Both the position numbers and the translations under genes were made by a program. Shown piece after piece: positions 1 through 7,616 of a stretch of DNA of 64,000 bases. The notes beneath the pieces are model-generated. The model did not search any database and was not told the DNA's origin. It saw only the letters and a list, made by a program, of their open reading frames with translations. The stretch is from Flagellimonas marinaquae (GTDB lineage: Bacteria; Bacteroidota; Bacteroidia; Flavobacteriales; Flavobacteriaceae). How positions within the stretch are numbered: position 1 is the first letter of the stretch; each line of letters starts with the position of its first letter. The stretch spans positions 744,001 to 808,000 of the forward strand of contig NZ_RZMZ01000015.1 of NCBI RefSeq assembly GCF_003992675.1. The letters run 5' to 3'.

Positions 1-69
1 ACGTTTTATACTCCCGGTAAAGAAGGCTACACAGATTATCCCAAGGCCGATATCAAGCAGGAGGCCTAA
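1..69 (+). CDS. 3' end of a protein gene cut by the window edge
   Basis: An open frame runs from base 1 to a TAA at 67-69 and gives 22 C-terminal residues ending DIKQEA. Nothing in so short a tail identifies the family. It lies on the same strand as the OsmC gene, but a dispersed repeat (94-225) separates the two, so they are probably not one transcript unit. That it is a gene end is inferred from the open frame and from its position directly before the repeat. Confidence 0.45.
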   Translation, partial: TFYTPGKEGYTDYPKADIKQEA

Positions 70-93
70 TTTGAAAACCCTCTAGGTTAAAAC

Positions 94-225
94 TGTCAGT
101 TCGAGTGAAATTCCGAAGGAATTTTTTCCTGCCTGCGGAGAAGGCAGGTATTGAGAACTTTCTTTGATTTTGAAATTGAAGTTTTTTAAAAAATTTTTCT
201 TTCGAAAAATCATTCGAACTGACAA
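94..225. repeat. MITE-like dispersed repeat, family 1, copy A
   Basis: The element begins TGTCAGTTCGAGTG and ends CATTCGAACTGACA, an almost perfect terminal inverted repeat of 14 bases. The interior has a GC-rich palindrome (CTGCCTGCGGAGAAGGCAGG) and an AT-rich stretch with TTTCTTTCGAAAAATCA. Related ends or halves occur near 3071, 6149, 45635 and 57607. It codes for nothing and is probably a non-autonomous mobile or structural repeat. Confidence 0.7.
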
Positions 226-273
226 CTTCCAGTCAAAAGACATAACTACATACTAACATTAAAAACATAACAC

Positions 274-696
274 ATGAAATTTACAAGAAAAGCACATGCA
301 CAGTGGAAAGGCTCGGGCAAAGAAGGAAAAGGAACATTGAACACTGCTAGTGGTGTATTGGATAGTACGCCCTACTCGTTCCACACCCGTTTTGAAGATG
401 GCGAAAAAGGCACCAACCCCGAAGAATTGGTAGGGGCCGCTCATGCCGGCTGTTTTGCCATGCAGTTAAGTTTTCTATTGGGCGAAGAAGGATTTACGCC
501 CGACAGTTTGGATACCGATGCCACCGTAACTTTTGAGGATGGAGCCGTTACCAAAGTGGCCTTGGATTTGAAAGGGGATATCCCCAATATCGATGCTGAG
601 CAATTTCAGCAAATAGCACACAAGGCCAAAGAAGTATGTCCCATTTCAAAACTTTTGGATACGGATATCGAACTCAAGGTCACCTTGGAAAAATAG
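274..696 (+). CDS. OsmC/Ohr family peroxiredoxin
   Basis: The 140-residue protein has the usual OsmC length and both redox cysteines: Cys60 in GAAHAGCFAMQ and Cys122 in EVCPISKLL. The family reduces organic hydroperoxides in the cytoplasm using this cysteine pair. The ATG at 274 follows an A-rich leader, and the frame starts with the common MKFTRKAHAQW form. A flavoprotein reductase gene follows 71 bp downstream on the same strand, so a joint oxidative-stress role is plausible. That it is OsmC rather than Ohr is my reading of the motif style; the substrate is not known. Confidence 0.92.
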   Translation: MKFTRKAHAQWKGSGKEGKGTLNTASGVLDSTPYSFHTRFEDGEKGTNPEELVGAAHAGCFAMQLSFLLGEEGFTPDSLDTDATVTFEDGAVTKVALDLKGDIPNIDAEQFQQIAHKAKEVCPISKLLDTDIELKVTLEK

Positions 697-767
697 CATT
701 AAAAGTTCGATGGCGAAAAGCCATCACTGAATTAAGAAACAACATTGTTAACCCCTAAAAATAATAT

Positions 768-1439
768 ATGCCACATAAAGTAAAGATTCAAGAAATAGGT
801 TTTATCACCCACGATGTTCTTCAAATCCAGACAGAACGCCCTGCCGACTACACTTTTGAGCCCGGTCAGGCAACAGAAGTTGCCTTGGACAAGGAGGGTT
901 GGCGGGAAGAAAAACGACCCTTTACCTTTACGGGACTTCCCGACGATGGTTTTTTACAATTTACCATTAAGGTATATCCCGACCACAATGGGGTAACGGA
1001 TATGCTGCAAACGCTCGAACAAGGTGATCATTTATTGTTGGAGGATGTTTGGGGCGCTATTTCCTACGAAGGTCCAGGGGTATTTTTAGCCGGTGGGGCA
1101 GGGGTGACCCCCTTTATTGCCATTTTCAGGCATTTGGCCCAAAAGCAACAGTTGGAAGGAAATCGCTTGTTGTTTGCCAATAAGCGCGAAAGGGATATTA
1201 TTATGCAATCAGAATTTGAAAAATGGCTGGGGAAGGACTTTATCAATATCCTTTCGGAAGAACAGAGCAGTAAGCATGCACATGGTTTGATAGACACCCA
1301 GTTCCTCAAAGAGCATATTACGGACAAAGATGCCAAATTTTATCTCTGTGGACCGCCACCGATGATGGAATCCGTACAAAAGGATTTGGAAGCCCTAGGT
1401 ATTTCCAAAGATCAAATGGTCGCAGAGGAGCTCTCCTAA
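768..1439 (+). CDS. Ferredoxin/flavodoxin-NADP reductase-like flavoprotein
   Basis: This 223-residue protein has the two-domain ferredoxin reductase fold. An FAD-binding barrel carries RPFTFTGLP (the RxYS-like flavin motif, about residues 50-58), and an NAD(P)-binding half carries VFLAGGAGVTPFIAI (about 105-119) and YLCGPPPMMESVQ near the C-terminus. It lacks any iron-sulfur or globin domain, so it is a stand-alone reductase that needs a separate electron acceptor. The gene follows osmC on the same strand. The partner protein cannot be read from the sequence. Confidence 0.85.
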   Translation: MPHKVKIQEIGFITHDVLQIQTERPADYTFEPGQATEVALDKEGWREEKRPFTFTGLPDDGFLQFTIKVYPDHNGVTDMLQTLEQGDHLLLEDVWGAISYEGPGVFLAGGAGVTPFIAIFRHLAQKQQLEGNRLLFANKRERDIIMQSEFEKWLGKDFINILSEEQSSKHAHGLIDTQFLKEHITDKDAKFYLCGPPPMMESVQKDLEALGISKDQMVAEELS

Positions 1440-1609
1440 ATAACCCGCAAGCTTTTCCGTTAGGTAAGTCGCTTAGTATCAAAAAGGTGTAAATACCCTT
1501 AAAGACAACATAATTCCAATGCGATAACCCTAAATTCCCGTTAAAACTGCCGTTCTTTAAACGCTGAACTCCATTTTTGTTTAATATTTTGTTATATTAG
1601 TTAAACAAT

Positions 1610-2146
1610 ATGAGAGTTTTAGCGCTACTATTATTTTTTACCATCATGCCCCAAGACCATTCATCCCTTATTTATGATTTTAGCCAAAATGACAATAAGA
1701 ACCAATGGTTTATCGTGGACGACGGCGTTATGGGTGGTTTATCCCAAGGAAACATCAACATCAACAGTGACGGCAATGGCGTTTTCCAAGGGTACGTTAC
1801 AACGGAAAACAATGGCGGTTTTTCTTCCGTGCACTATAAGTTGGACAATAAGGATGTTTCGCCATTTTCCACTGTCGTTATCAAACTAAAAGGGGATGGT
1901 AAAAAGTACCAGTTTCGAATAAAGAGCAATGCCTACCAACGCTTTTCCTATATCAACAGTTTTGAAACCTCAGGAGATTGGGAAACGATAAAGCTATTTT
2001 TTGATGATTTTGTCCCCATGTTTAGAGGCTACAGATTGGCGGAACCGAATTATTCGGGCAAGGTGATGGCCGAAGTTGCCTTTTTGATTGGAAATAAGCG
2101 TGATGAGACATTCTCCTTGGAAATTGAAAAGATTTACCTGGAGTAA
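1610..2146 (+). CDS. CIA30 family (NADH:ubiquinone oxidoreductase intermediate-associated-like) protein
   Basis: The 178-residue protein has the CIA30 signature near its start, FIVDDGVMGGLSQG, and a galactose-binding-like beta-sandwich pattern (VVIKLKGDGKKYQFRIK, then FVPMFRGYRLAEPNYSG). The first 12 residues are hydrophobic but do not form a clear cleavable signal. In mitochondria CIA30 helps assemble complex I; bacterial members are small and their function is not settled, so the name is a family label only. The next gene (DoxX, start 2184) lies 37 bp downstream and may share the transcript. Confidence 0.8.
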   Translation: MRVLALLLFFTIMPQDHSSLIYDFSQNDNKNQWFIVDDGVMGGLSQGNININSDGNGVFQGYVTTENNGGFSSVHYKLDNKDVSPFSTVVIKLKGDGKKYQFRIKSNAYQRFSYINSFETSGDWETIKLFFDDFVPMFRGYRLAEPNYSGKVMAEVAFLIGNKRDETFSLEIEKIYLE

Positions 2147-2183
2147 TCCATACATACGATCAAATAATTTAAAAATCTAGCAC

Positions 2184-2552
2184 ATGGACTATTTTACAGT
2201 TGCATTACAATGTATTGTTGCCATCAGCATCCTCAATGTTTGGTTGGTACAGAACAAAAAGGCGACGCAATGGCGCGGAGGAAATGCCACCACGATTATC
2301 GAAGAATTCGAGGTATATGGGCTTCCAGTTTGGATGTGCTATCTTGTGGGAACCCTTAAGGTTATTTTGGCCCTTGGGCTTATAGCGGCCATTTGGTATC
2401 CAGTATTACGTCAACCTTCAGCATTGGGTCTGGCCGTCCTGTTGTCCGGCTCTGTGGCCATGCACTTAAAGATTAACGACCCATTGAAAAAATCCTTTCC
2501 GGCTTTTTTGTTTTTGTTGATGTGTCTGTACATCGCCTTTCCATTCTTATAG
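2184..2552 (+). CDS. DoxX-like integral membrane protein
   Basis: The 122-residue protein has four predicted membrane segments: IVAISILNVWLV, LVGTLKVILALGLIAAIWY, the ALGLAVLLSGSVAM region and AFLFLLMCLYIAF. The pattern and length match DoxX-like proteins. Its end overlaps the end of the converging DoxX gene by 6 bp. Members of the family have been linked to redox and quinone chemistry, but this subgroup is uncharacterised. The nearby convergent relative suggests an old duplication. Confidence 0.8.
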   Translation: MDYFTVALQCIVAISILNVWLVQNKKATQWRGGNATTIIEEFEVYGLPVWMCYLVGTLKVILALGLIAAIWYPVLRQPSALGLAVLLSGSVAMHLKINDPLKKSFPAFLFLLMCLYIAFPFL

Positions 2553-2909
2553 CAGAAGTTGACGCGAAACGGAGAGCAGTTGATAGCAGATATAAGCGTT
2601 GAGAAGGGCGTAAAATAGGGAAGGGGTAGCTAGCAGAAAGCTATCTTTGATTTGAAGTCGCACCAAAAAACCCAAAAACATCAAAATTGACAAACCAAAT
2701 GCGGCAGAGAGTTGTAGGGTAGTGGAATACCCCAAACCAATGAGTAGCCCCAATGCACCCAAGAGTTGTAGTGTCCCAATCAATTTTCGGTAGGAGGGCA
2801 GGCCGTATCTTTCAAATTCCATTTTCATCTTCTTCGACACAAAACAACCTATACCAAAAAACAAAAAAGAGAATCCCGAAAATAGGGTGAGATAGGATAA
2901 CGTATTCAT
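2547..2909 (-). CDS. DoxX-like integral membrane protein, convergent paralogue
   Basis: This 120-residue four-segment membrane protein shares the sequence plan of its convergent neighbour: a conserved ERYGLPSYRKLIGTLQLLGALGLLIGLGY block matches EVYGLPVWMCYLVGTLKVILALGLIAAIWY in the other. The ends overlap by 6 bp. Arrangement and similarity suggest an inverted duplication of one ancestral gene. The specific role is unknown. Confidence 0.78.
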   Translation of the reverse strand: MNTLSYLTLFSGFSFLFFGIGCFVSKKMKMEFERYGLPSYRKLIGTLQLLGALGLLIGLGYSTTLQLSAAFGLSILMFLGFLVRLQIKDSFLLATPSLFYALLNAYICYQLLSVSRQLLL

Positions 2910-3213
2910 AATTCGTTTTGAATGGAACCTGATTAACTCAAATATGGAATGCTAAAGTAGTAATCGAAACTTGTTCTGACTGTGGGAACGGTAAAAAACT
3001 TAGATAATGGGTTCCAATAGAGGGTATAAAAATAGGCCACTAACAAGGGCTGTCAAAAAGCAGCTCATTTGTCAGTTCGAGCGCCCGCCTGCGGCAGGCA
3101 GGTAGTCGAAAACCTGATACATTGATAATCAATGGGTTTCGAATGTGCTCAACCTGAGAAAGTTCAAATTATACCGTTTTCAGACAGCCTCTTTTACATC
3201 GTGCTTGTTGCTC
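2910..3213. other. Spacer of about 300 bases with a family 1 repeat fragment
   Basis: The region separates a DoxX gene and a sigma-factor gene, both on the minus strand. It holds GTCAGTTCGAGCG at 3071-3083 followed by the palindrome CCCGCCTGCGGCAGGCAGG and AGTCGAAAACC, which is a partial copy of the family 1 repeat seen at 94-225. I see no ORF with a credible start and no RNA gene here. Confidence 0.6.
3071..3117. repeat. Partial family 1 repeat, copy B
   Basis: It starts with the family end GTCAGTTCGAGCG and contains the same GCCTGCGGCAGGCAGG palindrome as copy A, then AGTCGAAAACC. The opposite end is not recognisable. It sits just downstream of the sigma-factor gene and the palindrome could add transcript structure there. 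Confidence 0.55.
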
Positions 3214-4074
3214 TTACAAGTAAGCCTGTAAAATTTCGTTGTGTGAACGCCTTCGCAACATTCGGATGGCTTTCTCCCTTATCTGTCGCACGCGTTCTCG
3301 AGTGATATCAAAGAGTTCACCGATTTCACCTAGACTTTTGGGGCTTCGTTCCCCAAGACCATAATGCAGACGTATGATTTCGCTCTCACGTTCTGGGAGC
3401 GTTTTTAATGCTTGGTCAATATCGGCACTCAGGGAATCCTGTATCATTTTTTCATCGGGGCTCGTACTATTTTTTGATGCGATGACATGGTAAAGGTTGG
3501 AAGTTTCACCCTTCTCAAAAGGCGCGTCCATGGACAAGTGTTTGGCCGAGTTTTTCATGGCCAGTTTTACCTTCGCGGAAGTCATATCGAGCTCATTTGC
3601 TATTTCGGCAGCGCTAGGGGGTCTTTGGTGGGTTTGTTCCAAAGATGAAAACACCTTTTTTATTTTACTGATTTCACCAATTTTATTGAGCGGCAACCGC
3701 ACCAGCCGGGAGTTTTGCGAAATGGCTTGCAATATGGACTGTCTGATCCACCAAACCGCATAGGAGATAAACTTAAACCCCCTGGTTTCATCAAAACGTT
3801 TGGCAGCTTTTACCAAACCAATATTTCCTTCATTGATCAAGTCGGAAAGCCGTAAGCCACTACCTTGGTATTGTTTTGCGGTAGATACCACAAAACGCAG
3901 ATTGGCATTCACTAATTTGGTAAGGGCAGCTTGATCACCTTCGCGAATTCTTTTGGTCAGTTCAACTTCTTCGTCCGCTGTTATCAAATCAATTTTGGAA
4001 ATTTCTTGAAAATACTTTTCCAATGATTTGGAATCCCTGTTGGTAATCTGTCTCGTAATTTTTAGTTGCCTCAT
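3214..4074 (-). CDS. Sigma-70 family RNA polymerase sigma factor (group 2 type)
   Basis: The 286-residue factor contains regions 1.2 to 4.2: [24 protein letters not shown] (region 2.1-2.3), AVWWIRQSI (2.4), and a region 4.2 helix-turn-helix [24 protein letters not shown]. It has no N-terminal region 1.1, as in Bacteroidota. Compared with the paralogue at 32608 it departs at several positions usually fixed in the housekeeping factor (QNSRLVRL for EQSR, LHYGLGERSPKSLGEIGEL). It is therefore more likely an alternative factor than the main RpoD. The gene stands alone behind a 584-bp upstream spacer. Confidence 0.9.
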   Translation of the reverse strand: MRQLKITRQITNRDSKSLEKYFQEISKIDLITADEEVELTKRIREGDQAALTKLVNANLRFVVSTAKQYQGSGLRLSDLINEGNIGLVKAAKRFDETRGFKFISYAVWWIRQSILQAISQNSRLVRLPLNKIGEISKIKKVFSSLEQTHQRPPSAAEIANELDMTSAKVKLAMKNSAKHLSMDAPFEKGETSNLYHVIASKNSTSPDEKMIQDSLSADIDQALKTLPERESEIIRLHYGLGERSPKSLGEIGELFDITRERVRQIREKAIRMLRRRSHNEILQAYL

Positions 4075-4658
4075 ATATGTATTTTAGTGTAACATGTTCT
4101 AACTAATAAGATAACCATATTTTGCAGAAATCCTAGTAAAAGTGGATTTTCTTTGAAAAAACTATATAAAAAGACGATTTTTTATCCTTTTTTGTATTGA
4201 AAATATAGAGAATGGCCTGTTTTGTTGGTAAAAACACTGTATGACATCCTTTGGTGTTCAAGAATTTTTCTTGGTTGAAGTAAATTTATTGATGCACTTA
4301 TCTATTTTTTCTTGGAACTCATCAATGCTACGCATGTGTGGCTGGTACGCGTGAAAAAAAGTGATTATCCATTGGACGATTTGTTTTGACGCCGATATGG
4401 AGCGTTGGAAATAAAACAAGGAATGTATAAAGTAAATGGCTTTGACATAAAATCGGTATCGTTATGACGCTAAAGCATCAGAACTGATTTTATATCAAAT
4501 AGCAAAGCTATACGCAATTTACTGTACTATAATATTTGTATCATAATTTATGTTATGTAAAATAGAATATTTCAAACCCTCCACACATAACCCAAAAACA
4601 TCCGCTCCACTGCAACGTAACAATTCCTTTTTTTAAATCAACAGCAGCCGGTGAACCC
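4075..4658. other. 584-base spacer with a large palindrome and a doubtful short ORF
   Basis: The stretch lies upstream of the sigma-factor gene and downstream of the aldehyde dehydrogenase gene. It holds the palindrome at 4431-4523. On the minus strand a frame ending at 4258 reads MRSIDEFQEKIDKCINKF plus seven residues (ATG at 4335). It has protein-like composition but is only 25 codons from that ATG and is open further upstream, so it may be a gene remnant. I see no RNA gene. Confidence 0.5.
4431..4523. repeat. 93-base imperfect palindrome
   Basis: The ends are AGTAAAT and ATTTACT. Inside them GGCTTTG pairs with CAAAGC, TTTGACATAAAATCGGT pairs with ACTGATTTTATATCAAA at 15 of 17 positions, and the tip is GTTATGACGC-TAAA-GCATCAGAAC (8 of 10 pairs). 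As one strand it would fold into a single long hairpin with small bulges. It could be a MITE, a REP-like element or a recombination site; no recombinase gene is near. Confidence 0.55.
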
Positions 4659-6029
4659 TTAAAACATATGCTTTATTTTCTTCGCGAGCTTTAAAGAAAT
4701 TGAATATGGTGCGTAGCGCAATGGCACATCCAACCAAGTCGCACGTTTTACCATGGACTTTTTATGGGAAAACAAATCGAACGTATGTCTGCCATGGTAG
4801 CCGCCAATCCCAGATTGGCCAACGCCACCAAATGGCAATTCCTTGTTACTAATGTGCACTACCGTGTCGTTTATAGTTCCACCACCAAAGGAATATTTAC
4901 CCATCAAACGTTTTTGGAACTTATTGTCGCTGGAAAACACATAAAATGCCAACGGATTTGGGTACTTGGAAATATAGCTATCCAATTCCTCCTCTTCGGT
5001 GTACGAAATCAGCGGTAAAATCGGGCCAAAAATCTCCCCTTCCATAATGGTGCTGTCCATCGCAGGCTCATCCACCAAGGTTGGCGCTATAAATCGGTCC
5101 TTATCCGTATAAGTACCGCCAAACAGGCAGGTTTGTCCTTCCAGCATGGCTTTCAGCTCGTTGTAGTGCTTTTCTGTGGCAATACGGGCAAAATCCGGGG
5201 ATTTCTCCAATTCTGTCCCGTAAAATTCGGTAATATGCTGTTGCAAGGCATTCACCAAGGCCTGTTTTACCGAGGTATGCACCAATACATAGTCTGGCGC
5301 AATACAGGTTTGCCCCGCATTGATGAATTTTCCCCAAGCTATGCGTTTGGCAGCTAGCGATATGTTGGCCGTAGCATCCACAATACAGGGATTTTTTCCG
5401 CTGAGTTCCAAGGTCACCGGCGTGAGGTGTTCCGCAGCACTTTTATACACGATTCTGCCCACATGGGTGCTTCCCGTAAAAAAGATATACTCCCATTTTT
5501 CGGCCAATAATTGGGTGGAGACTTCTACTCCGCCCTCAACCACGGTCACATATTCCGGCGGGAATACTTTACGGATAATCTGCGAAATCATTTGGGAGGT
5601 GTTCACACTGAACTCGGACGGCTTCAACAAGGCGGTGTTGCCCGCTGCCAAGGCACCAATCAACGGCGAAATGGCCAACAAAAACGGATAATTCCATGGT
5701 GAAATGATGAGCACCTTCCCGTAGGGTTCGGGTTGTATCCACTCTTTGGACGGGAAATTAACCCATGACCCCCCTACCCGTTCCGGCTCGCTCCACGAGC
5801 CCACATTTTTAATGGCATGTTTGAGCTCGGCCAGTGCCAATTGGGTTTCCGTGGCCAGACTTTCAAAGGCAGGCTTCTTAAAATCGGCATACAGCGCATC
5901 GCAAATGGCGTCTTCCTGCTCCAATATTTCTTGGTGAAGCTTTTTTAAGTAGTGTTTCCGAAAAGCGACATCCTTGGTTTTTTGGGTGTCGAAAAACTTC
6001 TGTTGTGCCTGTACCAGCTGTTTGACCAT
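4659..6029 (-). CDS. Aldehyde dehydrogenase family protein (class 3-like)
   Basis: The 456-residue enzyme oxidises an aldehyde to the acid with NAD(P). It shows the cofactor region SPWNYPFLLAISPLIGALAAGNTALLKPSE, the turn FFTGSTHVG, the catalytic glutamate in VTLELSGKNP and the catalytic cysteine in GKFINAGQTCIAPDY. The length and the missing N-terminal extension match the short, membrane-associated class 3 group active on fatty or aromatic aldehydes. The C-terminus ends in a basic tail (KLAKKIKHMF). The substrate is not evident. Confidence 0.92.
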   Translation of the reverse strand: MVKQLVQAQQKFFDTQKTKDVAFRKHYLKKLHQEILEQEDAICDALYADFKKPAFESLATETQLALAELKHAIKNVGSWSEPERVGGSWVNFPSKEWIQPEPYGKVLIISPWNYPFLLAISPLIGALAAGNTALLKPSEFSVNTSQMISQIIRKVFPPEYVTVVEGGVEVSTQLLAEKWEYIFFTGSTHVGRIVYKSAAEHLTPVTLELSGKNPCIVDATANISLAAKRIAWGKFINAGQTCIAPDYVLVHTSVKQALVNALQQHITEFYGTELEKSPDFARIATEKHYNELKAMLEGQTCLFGGTYTDKDRFIAPTLVDEPAMDSTIMEGEIFGPILPLISYTEEEELDSYISKYPNPLAFYVFSSDNKFQKRLMGKYSFGGGTINDTVVHISNKELPFGGVGQSGIGGYHGRHTFDLFSHKKSMVKRATWLDVPLRYAPYSISLKLAKKIKHMF

Positions 6030-6078
6030 ATCCGTTTTATTTCCCTAAATATAAGTAAACTCCGTTGCATGTAACCAA

Positions 6079-6107
6079 AAAAGCACCGACATCAAAGCGG
6101 TGCTTTT
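6079..6107 (-). terminator. Rho-independent terminator after the 6204-6995 gene
   Basis: On the minus strand AAAAGCACCG pairs exactly with CGGTGCTTTT around a 9-base loop, followed by more T residues. It lies downstream of the minus-strand lipoprotein gene and upstream of the aldehyde dehydrogenase gene, so the two are probably separate units. Confidence 0.75.
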
Positions 6108-6148
6108 GCTTTTCATGCCCTGTACTTACACAGTTTCTTATTGCAAAA

Positions 6149-6196
6149 TGAGTTCTCGTTACAATTTTTCTTTCGAAAAATCACTCGAACCGACAA
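6149..6196. repeat. Half copy of the family 1 repeat, copy C
   Basis: The sequence GAGTTCTCGTTACAATTTTTCTTTCGAAAAATCACTCGAACCGACA matches the right half of the repeat at 94-225 and 57607-57721, with the end CACTCGAACCGACA. The left end is missing. Confidence 0.5.
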
Positions 6197-6203
6197 GTTT
6201 CAT

Positions 6204-6995
6204 TTATAGGCTAATCTCCTCGGTTGCCCCGTTCGGATAGATAATCGTTGCCAAATCGTCGCAGTCGCCGTTGCCAAAGTCCACGACTACGGCCAATCCG
6301 TTTTTGGAAACGTTCATGCTGCCAGAGGTCAAATATTCACAGGCGGCACTTCCTTGCAAATCTTCCAAGGTTTCAACGGCATAGGTGTTCCCATCCGCAA
6401 CCACGGTCCAATTTCCGGAAATGGAAATCATGGTGTTTTCCAAGCTATCGCCAAAGGCAATGGTAAAGGTTTTGGTCCCGTTTTCGGAAATCACGGACTC
6501 GTCCTCCATTTCCACGGTCATATCACTGACCACGGTAAAGGAAACACTGCTCTGTTCCCCATTTCCTGTAATTTCGAAAGTTCTCGTACCATTAATTTTC
6601 ACGGTGCCCACATAAAAATCTTGGTAACTGGCGGTAAAGGATGATGCCTCTTCCCCTACTTCGTAAGTTACGGTTACCGTTCCGTTCACATTGTCCGTTC
6701 CGTTGAGCACACAATTATTAAAAGTGGCCACAAATCCAGTTTCGGAATATTCGGCGCTGTAGCACTCCCCTTCTTTGGCTATTGCTCGTTTCGCGGCGGT
6801 ATCTCCCGCAAAAAGCTCGGCCAAGGCGGTATCTGCTGCACCGGCAATGTCATCGGTACTCAAAATGGTCTGCAGTTCTTCTTGCGTAAGGGCTTCCCCC
6901 TCGTTGGGCATACCGTCCTCACTACACGATTGAAATCCAATCAAGGCTGTTGCTACGAAAGCAATCGATAAAAATTTTAGGGTAAGTTTCTTCAT
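6204..6995 (-). CDS. Exported lipoprotein of unknown function
   Basis: The 263-residue protein starts with a lipoprotein signal, FVATALIGFQSC followed by SEDGMPNEGE, so Cys24 should be lipidated and the acidic stretch after it fits surface export in Bacteroidota. The rest is rich in beta-strands, with repeated GTVTVTYEV, GTRTFEITG, GTKTFTIAFG and GNWTVVADG patterns that suggest a beta-sandwich or repeat barrel. I do not recognise the family. It has its own terminator downstream. Confidence 0.75.
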   Translation of the reverse strand: MKKLTLKFLSIAFVATALIGFQSCSEDGMPNEGEALTQEELQTILSTDDIAGAADTALAELFAGDTAAKRAIAKEGECYSAEYSETGFVATFNNCVLNGTDNVNGTVTVTYEVGEEASSFTASYQDFYVGTVKINGTRTFEITGNGEQSSVSFTVVSDMTVEMEDESVISENGTKTFTIAFGDSLENTMISISGNWTVVADGNTYAVETLEDLQGSAACEYLTSGSMNVSKNGLAVVVDFGNGDCDDLATIIYPNGATEEISL

Positions 6996-7138
6996 GGTAT
7001 TGGGTTATAACATTTGGTAGCAAAACGATACGCCCTTCGGTTTAGTGTGAATAACCCCTTCTATTCGATGAATTGCCCGTTTTAGGAAGCATTATTCTTC
7101 AAATTGTGTTATTTTCAACCTGTAAAAGCACAAAACGC

Positions 7139-7609
7139 ATGAAAAAGACAACGTATTTCCTTTTGGGCCTGGCGAGCATGGTGTTACTGACCGCCTGTAG
7201 TGATGATGATGGTAACAGTTCCGGTTTTTCCCCAGAGGAATTGGTGGGCACTTGGGACTTGACAGCGGTGAACGTAAGCAGTGAAGTAGACCTAAACGAT
7301 GATGGCGTTTCCTCCTCCAACCTTATCGATGAGCAGGATTGCATCTCTGGTACCATAACCATCAACGCCGATAATACCTATCAGTTTCAACAATCCAACT
7401 TTTCGATAACCCCCATAACTGGTGGTCTTTATTTTGTTGATTGTAATGGAACGGTACAAGCTACTGGTGCATGGGCCAGTGATGGTGTGCAAGTGGCTTT
7501 CCAAGGCAGCACCACTCTTGGTACAGTGCAATTGAGCGGCAATAGAATCATTAAAACGGTCGATCAGGATTTACCCGGGGTCTTATCCTATACTTATGAG
7601 CGTAGATAA
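7139..7609 (+). CDS. Lipocalin-like lipoprotein
   Basis: I start it at the ATG at 7139 because MKKTTYFLLGLASMVLLTAC is a textbook lipoprotein signal; the upstream ATG at 7073 would add an unlikely 22-residue lead. The mature part opens with SDDDGN, then PEELVGTWDLTAV, the typical lipocalin-like start, and TITINADNTYQF. At 156 residues it matches the small lipocalin-like family common in this phylum. The ligand is unknown. Its end lies 7 bp from the end of the convergent trehalase gene. Confidence 0.8.
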   Translation: MKKTTYFLLGLASMVLLTACSDDDGNSSGFSPEELVGTWDLTAVNVSSEVDLNDDGVSSSNLIDEQDCISGTITINADNTYQFQQSNFSITPITGGLYFVDCNGTVQATGAWASDGVQVAFQGSTTLGTVQLSGNRIIKTVDQDLPGVLSYTYERR

Positions 7610-7616
7610 GGACTGA

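Noticed and set aside
4258..4335. 25-codon minus-strand frame with protein-like composition before the sigma-factor gene
   Set aside because: It has no family match and no start context, and the frame is open further upstream, so a gene remnant is as likely; recorded only in the spacer entry.
4431..4523. Integron attC-like site
   Set aside because: The palindrome lacks recognisable 7-base core sites and there is no integrase nearby.
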